Assembly: GCA_016987375.1 (NCBI GenBank)
Contig: PJRA01000274.1
Location: forward strand, 1,074,354 to 1,117,359
DNA length: 43,006 nt
Source: Brachionus koreanus
Taxonomy: Eukaryota > Rotifera > Eurotatoria > Ploima > Brachionidae
Reading direction: 5' to 3'
Position numbers and translations under genes: made by a program. Positions 35,457 through 43,006 of this stretch are shown piece by piece (within the stretch, counting starts at the first letter, position 1; every line of letters starts with the position of its first letter). The notes under the pieces are model-generated. The model was not told where the DNA came from, did not search any database, and was given only the letters and a program-made list of their open reading frames with translations.

Positions 35457-35707
35457 TTCCATAACAGTCCTGCAAATATCATTTATAAAATACGATCTTG
35501 TTTTTATTCTCTAATTATTTCAGCCTCAAAACACTTATTATGACAAAATTAGCTAGATTGCATATTGAAGTTTATGAACAAAATTTTTTTTTACAATAAT
35601 ATTCATTAGTAGTTGAAGTAAAATTTTAGAGATAAAGTAATCCTTAGCAGAGGTATTAGTTAATTTTAATTTAAATTAATTTTTCCTTCTATAACAGCAT
35701 GTCACCT

Positions 35708-36186
35708 TCATTTTCTATCCATATTTTTCATTCTAAACGTCAGATAATTTTTTTGATTGTCCAAATAAAATCGAGTAAATTTTAGCAAGATAACTAAATG
35801 TGTTTTTAATTCTATACGATACCATGATTGCCCTAGCTGCTGCTTTTTTTAGTGATGTTGGTTAAGCTTGGTTAACTGGTTAGCCAATAATTTAATGATT
35901 ATTTATTTTTTTTGTGAAACCAAATTAAGAACCAAATATTGGTTAACCAAAATTTGGTCGAACAAAAATAGACTAACCTGATTTGTGATAGCCAAAGTTG
36001 GCAATTTTGGCAGACCAAGCGCTGGTTAACCAACATCACTAGCTTATTTAGACTTTCATTGAATACAGGTGATTCTAAAGTCAAATTGTCAAGATCCCGC
36101 TGCAGAAATTTCGAATCATCATTTCTTTTCATAGATCTTATAAGCCCTCTATCGTCAGCAAATGGAACTGCAATATGGAAAGACAT
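35708..36186 (-). pseudogene. Small unrecognised ORF split by a MITE insertion
   Basis: The first part (36186-36042) starts with ATG and an in-frame stop upstream, and encodes MSFHIAVPFADDRGLIRSMK and a charged continuation with non-repetitive codons. A MITE (35850-36041) then interrupts it. If the MITE and one 8-bp target-site copy are left out, the same frame resumes at 35841 and runs to a TGA at 35710-35708, giving about 92 aa in total with good codon variety on both sides. The empty-site frame agreement is why I call this a disrupted gene. I do not recognise the protein. It could also be one exon of a larger gene, or a recent duplicate of an intact copy elsewhere. Confidence 0.45.
35842..36049. 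mobile_element. hAT-like MITE with 8-bp target-site duplication
   Basis: The element occupies 35850-36041 (192 bases). Its ends are terminal inverted repeats of 16 bp: TAGTGATGTTGGTTAA at the left and its reverse complement at the right. Flanks 35842-35849 (GCTTTTTT) and 36042-36049 (GCTTATTT) are 8-bp direct repeats with one mismatch. An 8-bp duplication and an end of the form YARNG fit the hAT superfamily. Inside are further TTGGTTAACC-like palindromes and no transposase, so it is non-autonomous. It interrupts the small ORF on the minus strand. Confidence 0.75.
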
Positions 36187-36448
36187 TTTTTCATGTGTAG
36201 CAAAACGAGTTTAACCATAGTCAAATATTGTACATAATTCTTGATTCAATTTTTACAGTTAATTATTATTTTTGTATTCAAAAAAATATTTATTAAAACA
36301 CAAGTAAAATTTTTTTTAAAAAATCAAAAATTATTTTAACATTTTAACCTAAATAGATAAAAAAGTAAAAGTTTTTTCTTAGTCTTCCAAGTTTACGATT
36401 TTCAGTGCTGGCAGCTTGGTTTAAATTCGCTAATGACTTAATATTTAA

Positions 36449-36666
36449 CACTAGAACGCTCGGGGGGTTTTTTAGACCCATTTTTTGAAAAATTGAAATT
36501 TGAATTTTTTCACATTAAAGTAAAATTTTAAAAAATGGCTTTTATTAGCTAATAATGTTGATTGTAATTTTTTAGAAAATGGATAAATTTTCAGTGAAAA
36601 TGTTTAATTCATCTTAATATCTTTGTTTGAATTTTTTATGGGAAATCAGCCGGGCTAAATCAAGTG
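36449..36666. mobile_element. Possible piggyBac-like MITE
   Basis: The left end is TTAA followed by CACTAGAACGCTCGGGG (from 36449). The right end, read on the other strand, is CACTTGATTTAGCCCGG next to TTTA (36667-36670), one change from TTAA. CAC-type ends next to TTAA are characteristic of piggyBac-like elements. The interior is 218 bases without coding capacity. The inverted repeats are imperfect, so the call is tentative. Confidence 0.4.
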
Positions 36667-37118
36667 TTTAGCTAGTGTAGAATATTTGATTTGATGAGAT
36701 TTTAAGCTTTTTTTTACCTTTAGTAGGTTTTGTATTTGCTTTAGATATTTTATTAGTATGTAAATTGGTTAAAGTTTCAAGATTTTTTAATAAAGGAATC
36801 AATTTTAATAAAATTTTGTGGTTAAATTCAAATTGATAAAAATTAAATTTTAAGAAATTTTTAGATTTTTCATGCAAAAGACTACAACAATGACAACAGT
36901 AAGACAATATTTTTCAGAATTTTATTGATCAATAATAAAACTGATTTAAAAGTATTTTTTTTTTGAAAAAAAAATTAGTTAATCGTTCATTAAGAAAAAA
37001 CATTGAACAAAAGTTAGTTTTTTTTAAGTAAAACAAATAGAACATTAATTTAACAATGTTAAAAAGGACCATGTGAAAAATTTATAACCATATGATCCTT
37101 GGCAATCAATTAAAATTG

Positions 37119-37124
37119 TTTATT
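37119..37124 (-). terminator. Polyadenylation signal of SRSF1
   Basis: AATAAA on the minus strand 20 bases past the SRSF1 stop. Confidence 0.55.
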
Positions 37125-37143
37125 ATTTGAAATTTTGTACATT

Positions 37144-38339
37144 TTAATTTTCTGGACTTTTAGACTTTGTTCTTGATCTTGACTTCGACTCTCGGTCGTT
37201 TGAACCATTTTTTTCATTAGCTTCCACACTGGGCGATCTGGATTTAGATCTGGATTCACTTTTTTCTCTCGATTCAGATCTTGATCTCGATTTGGTTCTT
37301 CTAGCAGGAGACCTTGATTTATAAGACCTTGATCTGGAGCGAGACACTGATTTTTTGGCTCGCTTACGTCTCGAATCATCCGCACTAGTCGACCTTGATC
37401 TTGAGCGGCGCATGGGAGAGTAGGTTGGTGAGCCTCTTTCTCTTCTTCGAGATCTTGATACCGATCTGGAACGACTTCTCGATAACGAGCGAGACTTAAC
37501 ATCGGCTCGGACTCGTACGTAACTTGTTTCTCCCTAAACACGATAAAAATTAGAAAAAAAGGAACACAGAAAGAGTCTCTCTATTTAAACAATCTAAAAC
37601 CCAAAGATATATTATCCGGTATTAAGGCATCCTCAGACTGTTCCTCAGTAGCTCTCCTAACAAATCCTCATCTCAAATACATCAGCTGAAGATTCAAGTC
37701 TGAATATTAGAAATAAAAAAGAAATCCCGGTTAACCGATGCCTGTTGAGAATAATGGTAGCTTCGGCTCCCTTTAAGGTATCCGCTAAAGGAACAGTTTA
37801 AAGACGTATTTATTTCAATTAATAGAAAAACGCTTAATTAAAATTTTAATTACCTCGTGAGAGCGAAATTTTGTATCATCCAAATGCTTTAGAGCATATT
37901 TCATGTCTTCATATCGCACAAACTCGACAACACCAGTGCCATCTTTGAAAACATCAGCATAGCATACAGTACCTGCTTCTCTCATATGATCTTTGAGATC
38001 TTGCCAACTGCCCGTCGGAGGCAGACCAGTAATAATGCAACGATAGTCCGATCGTCTAGTGGGTGGACCACTTCGTGGTCCCCCAGGGCCCCTGTTTCGT
38101 GGACCTTTTTGAAACTCGACTCTGAGCTTGTGGCCTTCGTATAAGTAATTATCTCTTCCTCTTACTGCGTCCTCGGCATCTAAAGCATCTTCAAATTCTA
38201 CAAATGCAAAAGGAGGACCTTTACGGTTTTTTAGATCTATGTATTTTATTTTTCCATATTTGTAAAACAAATCTTCTATTTCTTTAGTTCGAATATCTTG
38301 TGGTAAGTTGCCGATATAGATGCGAGTGTCTTTACTCAT
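37144..38339 (-). CDS. SRSF1: Serine/arginine-rich splicing factor 1 (SF2/ASF)
   Basis: Nuclear SR protein that binds exonic enhancers and recruits the spliceosome. Exons 38339-37854 and 37533-37144; 291 aa (human 248, the difference being a longer RS tail). The first RRM has RNP2 IYIGNLP and RNP1 [10 protein letters not shown] Gly/Arg/Pro hinge ([13 protein letters not shown]) follows, then the pseudo-RRM with its invariant [13 protein letters not shown] and CYADVF. The junction [12 protein letters not shown] matches the family exactly. The C-terminal RS domain of about 120 residues is dense in SR/RS dipeptides. The start is the ATG at 38339; a TTG two codons upstream was ignored. The single 320-base intron is GC-richer than others here and contains an internal acceptor that would insert an immediate stop. 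Confidence 0.96.
37534..37853 (-). promoter_or_regulatory. SRSF1 intron with possible autoregulatory acceptor
   Basis: The intron is much richer in G+C than surrounding introns. On the minus strand a T-rich tract followed by ATATTCAG ends at 37700. Splicing exon 1 to 37699 would read GAG-ACT-TGA, a stop after one codon. SR-protein genes commonly control their level through splice forms of this kind that are degraded. No good donor that would make it a cassette exon was found. Confidence 0.35.
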
Positions 38340-40512
38340 TTTCAAGCTTAGTTATTTTTGAACAATCTAAAGTGATAAAATTTGATTATTCTAGACGTTA
38401 AAATAAAAAATAATGCATTTCGAAATTGTTTAATAACCCGTCTGGGCTCACTAATATAAACTAATTTCAAGTTTTATGTGCTGAAAAAACTGCACTAAAA
38501 AAACATGAATTAGTTTTTCCTTTTTTATTATTAAACAAAATAAAATTATTATTATTTTTAGTTTAGACGTGACTTAAAAACTGTCTTCTGATCTTTAACC
38601 AAACTTTACTATGTGACTTATTTTGTGTTGATAATAAATGATATTTAGAAGAAGAAAAGATCAAAATTTTCATGAGAATTGGAAATAGAAAAAAAATGCT
38701 TTGTGAAAAGATTCTGTTCGTAAAAATATCAATTTGAAGAATTTTAAAATTAATTTAAAATAAGTTAAGACAAAAACTAAAACATGGCTACTTATTTTTT
38801 TTCCAGAAATGTTATGTAACGATAAAATTATAATGAAAAAATTTCCCTGAAAATTCAGATATATATGGATATATGCTTTGTATAATTATTTTTATAATTT
38901 TTTAAACTATTAAGTGTCAATTTAAACTTAACGTTTAATTTTAATTTTTGTTATAATTATTATAAGTTTTTTCTCATTTAAATTAGTTAACTTAAATTAG
39001 GTCTTTTTTAACATCGCCATTATATGGCGTTAATTGAATAAAATAAAGAAAAAAATTATTCAACGTGATTGAAATAAATTACATGCTAATTGATAAAAAA
39101 ATTTATGATAATTTTTAATCTTAATTTAAAAAATACAGGATACATAATAAAAAAATTTTTATCTTAATTCATCAATTATTTCAAGTATTTAGTAAAAGCA
39201 AAGTTATTTAAATTATTTTATAATTCATAAGTTTATCAAAATGTTTTGTCTTTTCTATATATAAATTGAGAAAAAATCATCTTTAAATAAATACTGTAAT
39301 TTTTTTTTCTATTTCTCCAAAATGTAATGATACTTGTTTTAATATAAATAAATTCAAGTCAGAGTTGCAAAATAAGACAAGAAAATATATTCCTTTTTTT
39401 ATTTCTCCAATTGAATTTTTGCCTTCAGGTTCTATCTTTTAGTTTTCAAAGAAACTTATTTAAAACACATTTTCATTAATGGAAAAAATCTATGACTTAT
39501 TTTATTCATTCTTCATTACCTTCCTTTAAAACAAAACGTCGTATGTTCTATTTATAAAGAATATAAATAAAATAAAATGTTTTAATTTGAATTTATAGTT
39601 ATTTAAATATTCTAAATTTTAATAGGAAAATTTCTTAAAAAAACATAACAAAAATTAATCTATTCCAGTGAGCAAATTCTTTTAAATACGAACCCATTTC
39701 CAATCTCTCTTCACAAAAAAAAAATTTCAAATTAATTCCTTTTTAGTATGATTTGGTTTCTAAAATCTAGAATGAAGATTTAATAAAATATATATTAAAA
39801 AATTTTCTGAAGAGGTCAATCAATAAATTTAATTATTGTATCAACTTTAATGCTAAACACTGAAACAAAAATAATCTAAATCGAAAATGATAGTTAAAAT
39901 AGTTATTTTTTGTTTTAAAAATAACATTATAACTGTGATTACTTAAGAAAAAAAAATATTGAATATTACAGAGCAAAGTGTGTAATATTGAAACCATAAA
40001 GTTATAACTAACTTAGACAATGAAACTAAAAAGATATTAAATTTATTCAAAACTCATTTAAAATTGTTTTTTTTTTTTTTTAAATACGAAAATTAGGGAC
40101 TCAACCTTTTAATATATTTTTTATATTTTTTCCTCAAAAGATGCCTTCATTCTAAATATCAATTGAATGTGGTCATTTAAAAATTTCTGAATTACTTGAT
40201 TCATTTTACAAATTAAATACTATTGATGATCAAATGACCTACTAAAAAAGGTTAGACATATCGACCGGAAAATGTTCAATTCATTACCGTTCTTAAAAGA
40301 GCTTTTTTACTTAGAATACAATAAATTTTTTCTATTATCTTTAGTCTAACTTACTAAAAAGCATTGTTTGTTAAACGATAAAATTAATTTTAAATACAAA
40401 ACTTTTTTATTTTCAGAAAAATAATATTTCAAATAAAATTATTAAAAAAAAAATGTACTAAGGCTTTATTTTTTAAAAACGTTTATAAAAAAAAAAAGTT
40501 TTATTCTAAGAA
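38340..40512. other. 2.2 kb AT-rich intergenic region
   Basis: Upstream of SRSF1 and downstream of MON1. AATAAA for MON1 is at 40465-40470 (minus). No further gene, repeat family or RNA gene is seen; a short CGCCAT/ATGGCG palindrome at about 39016-39030 is too small to interpret. Confidence 0.6.
40465..40470 (-). terminator. Polyadenylation signal of MON1
   Basis: AATAAA on the minus strand 43 bases past the MON1 stop. Confidence 0.5.
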
Positions 40513-42488
40513 CTAACGTGGCAAAGTAGGCATAGAGCTGAGGAAAATTTTCGATTTATTCTTTTGAGTAAATTCCAATAGCTTATTAACAGCTAGTATC
40601 GCTATTTCTTTAGTTACTAAGGGCGAAAATGTAGCATATATTTCAAAACTACTTGTCTGCCATCCAAGAATAGTTTCATATTTTTTTTGCATATAAATAA
40701 TCCGCAAAGAATTTGTCTTATTGTGAAGTTTGTGATAAAGCCTTTGATACATGTCGAATATTCTTTGCTGTTCACTAGGGTTATTTGCATATGGTAAAGT
40801 ATAATCGGATGAAAAATACTGAAAAATTTTGTTGTCTTTATATAAAAAATGTTTTAATTCACTAACTCCAATTTGATCCAATCTTAATGAACTATCTTTT
40901 AATTTTGAGTTCATAAGTTGAATTGTGTTCTGAGTTAGCATTTTTTGTTGTATTCGCTTTCTGCATTCATTTAGTTCAATTGATTGCTCCTCGTCACACA
41001 TTCCTGTCAAAAGAATTAGACAAGTTTGACATGACTCATCTAAATGTGAAATATAAGCATACATAATGCCATTTTTGTCAAAATTGGGCAAACATATCGG
41101 ATACCATGTGAATTCGACATTTTTTGGTGTATCAAATCCTGTGATTACATTAACTAAAAGATGAACATCAACTGGATGAATATTTCGACTTTTTGGTCGA
41201 ATTAGCGATACAAGCTTATTTTCAAATAGAAATAAACCAAAAATTACTGAACGCAAAGGAGAAATTTGTTGAGCTATAAGTTTTGAAACTTGATCTCGAA
41301 TTTCTTGCTGGAGTGGATATGAATTAACACAATTCAACAACATGCCATAATCATTTTTAAAACGATCTATGATATTAGTGAGCAACTTTTCTGTTCCACT
41401 GAGCTTGTTTCTTAAGTCGTAATTATGATGTTTGTTAAATATTTTTTCAATTAATGAAAGAGTGACCACCTTTTAAGAAATTGAAAAAAAAAATAAAATT
41501 TATTTTTTCTAAAATTACGCTAATTATCTGATTGTAACAATATTCTATTTCTAGCTGAAGCTGTTCGACACATTTATCAGGTTCATTTGAAACACCAACT
41601 AAAATAAGATGACTTCTGTGCATAAAAACAATTTTATGTTCTCCAGCTATTACACAGTTTAATCTATTATCATTATCACATTCGATTATCGATATTAAAG
41701 CTTGTAAAAGACCCATAAAAGCTATTAAATTTACTTCATTACCATGCCTTTAATTTGTTTTTAAAGATTAATTTATATTTTAGAATAAAAATTTAGCCAT
41801 TTTATAGTAATAATTTAGAATAGTTAAAAATAAAAATATTAATAAATTTTTTATCTTTAAATATTAATAAAAATGCAACTGCTTTATTCAATGAAAAAAT
41901 AATTATCATTAAATGAAACAATTGATTCCTTGATTATATTTGTAGGATAAAACTCTAATTTTTAAAGAAAAATAGAGAAAAACTTAACTGGTAATGATAT
42001 AAAAATTCGAATTCATTTAAAGTTCAAAAATTTAGCACTCACAATGAATAAATGGGTTTTCCAGATTCACTTAAAATAAATATATGTTTTGATTGAGATC
42101 TCCACTCATCATTCTGTTCAATAGGTAAATCAGACTCTTCATTATCTGAATCTTTATCTTTGTTTTCTAACTCTTCAACTGAATTTTCGTCATTCTCATC
42201 GAATTCTCGCTGATTTAGAACAAACCCTGAATTGACATCATTTATTCTTGATTCATTCTCTAAATCAGCTTCAATCTTTAAAATTTAAAAAAATATATAT
42301 AAAACTATATGATTAAATTATGGTGAAAGTACACTCAGAGCTTGATTAAAATTCTGAAGTAATGGGGATTCATTAGTAGAATGGGAAGAACCAAAACCAT
42401 TATCGAAAATCACATCACTTGAGTCAGCTTTCGAATCGAAATCTGAGATGGAAGAAAGCTGATCAAATTTATTTTGAGTATTGGACAT
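40513..42488 (-). CDS. MON1: Vacuolar fusion protein MON1 homologue
   Basis: Partner of CCZ1 in the exchange factor that loads Rab7 on late endosomes. Exons 42488-42333, 42275-42043, 41747-41519, 41469-40513; 524 aa (human MON1A/B about 550). The N-terminal ~110 residues are acidic, Ser- and Asn-rich and unordered. The first longin domain begins with KHIFILSESGKPIYSLHGNE, followed by MGLLQALISI and HKIVFMHRSHLILVGVS. Then come the HNYDLRNKLSG segment, SVIFGLFLFENKLVSLIRPK, IHPVDVHLLVN, WYPICLPNF, DQIGVSELKHFLYK and the C-terminal FEIYATFSPLVTK. All introns keep phase (0, 2, 0). An upstream TTG codon is ignored; the first ATG is at 42488. It is not possible to say whether it matches MON1A or MON1B, since these are vertebrate duplicates. 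Confidence 0.95.
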
Positions 42489-43006
42489 AAAAAATGTTAA
42501 AATATGAAAAGAATTTAAATGTTTTTTTTTCAAAATCCAAAGTTATCAAAATAAAAATCAATTTTTTATTTTTTTTCTAATATTCAGTTTCTAATTAAAT
42601 TTTAAGTTATGCATATATTAGCGTATTAAATCACGTGAAATGATCTCATTTTAATACATGAAATATCAAATTATTTAGATATTATATTTTATAAACTTCT
42701 TAAATTTTATAAAATCAAAGCTTCTAATTAATAGATAATTTTTTTGATCTCAACTTTTTTAAGTTTAAAAATTAATCGCTTTAAACTCATGCTTGTTTTT
42801 GAAAGACAAGTCATGGAATTAAATTTAAATTTTAAATTTTTTCTATTTTTCTATTAGTTTATATTTTATACATGATTTCTTAATTTGATTATAATATAAT
42901 AATAGTTAATATTCTACGGTCAAGTTTAGTTTAACTAAACTGACAAAGCAGGAAGACTAACGTAATCCCGCTATAGTAGACTTTTCGTTTTTTTTGTTTC
43001 TACCGA
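42489..43006. other. 5' flank of MON1 to window end
   Basis: AT-rich promoter-side sequence. Near the end, 42920-42940 contains a 9-bp-arm palindrome (AGTTTAGTT, T, AACTAAACT), and 42961-42980 is a GC-richer stretch (CGTAATCCCGCTATAG) that could be the edge of a repeat continuing beyond the window. No gene is seen. Confidence 0.45.

Noticed and set aside
36668..36907. 79-codon minus-strand frame
   Set aside because: The Lys/Asn/Leu-rich sequence has no recognisable motif and abuts the piggyBac-like element; coding support is insufficient.
37110..37541. 143-codon alternative frame over the SRSF1 RS domain
   Set aside because: It is the shadow frame of the SR-dipeptide repeat; the RS reading joins exon 1 in phase and matches the family.
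42900..43006. Possible spliced-leader RNA gene (GTAA after a 5' segment, palindrome nearby)
   Set aside because: The sequence does not match the rotifer spliced leader that I know of, and no convincing Sm site is present.

Overview
The window is nuclear DNA of a small, AT-rich animal genome. The genes are split by many short introns (about 50-70 bases, GT...AG), intergenic DNA is very A+T rich, and polyadenylation signals lie 10-45 bases past most stop codons. A motile-cilium gene (CFAP161) and two nicotinic-type receptor subunits with chloride-channel-like pore motifs point to a spiralian. A monogonont rotifer such as Brachionus is my best guess, but no species-diagnostic sequence is visible.

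Layout: 429-2575 (-) and 7965-9938 (-) are two divergent Cys-loop, nicotinic-type receptor subunits. They are separated by 5.4 kb of AT-rich DNA that holds the 3' end of a dead LINE. 9939-14416 looks empty. 14417-16218 (-) is the proteasome lid subunit PSMD3. It diverges from CFAP161 (16609-17585, +), which converges tail to tail with TRAPPC11 (17703-22836, -, 21 exons). After a 2.2 kb gap comes MADD/Rab3-GEP (25014-33197, +, 12 exons), with a LINE fragment in one 1 kb intron and a strong foldback plus a possible alternative last exon in another. C1QBP/p32 (34533-35316, +) follows. Next is a mobile-element-rich gap holding a hAT-like MITE inserted in a small reading frame and a piggyBac-like MITE. 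SRSF1 (37144-38339, -) and MON1 (40513-42488, -) complete the window.

Functional themes: three genes act on Rab GTPases in membrane traffic (TRAPPC11, MADD, MON1). Two neighbours encode proteins known to bind each other (C1QBP, the SF2-associated p32, and SRSF1, which is SF2/ASF). The two receptor subunits look complementary. One carries the vicinal cysteines of a principal (alpha) face but lacks the loop-D Trp; the other lacks the cysteines but keeps that Trp. Both lack the intermediate-ring Glu of cation channels and instead have Pro-Ala-Lys or Pro-Ser-Lys before M2.

All gene models were built by hand from splice-site and reading-frame agreement, plus recalled family sequences. Exon ends flagged as uncertain should be treated so.
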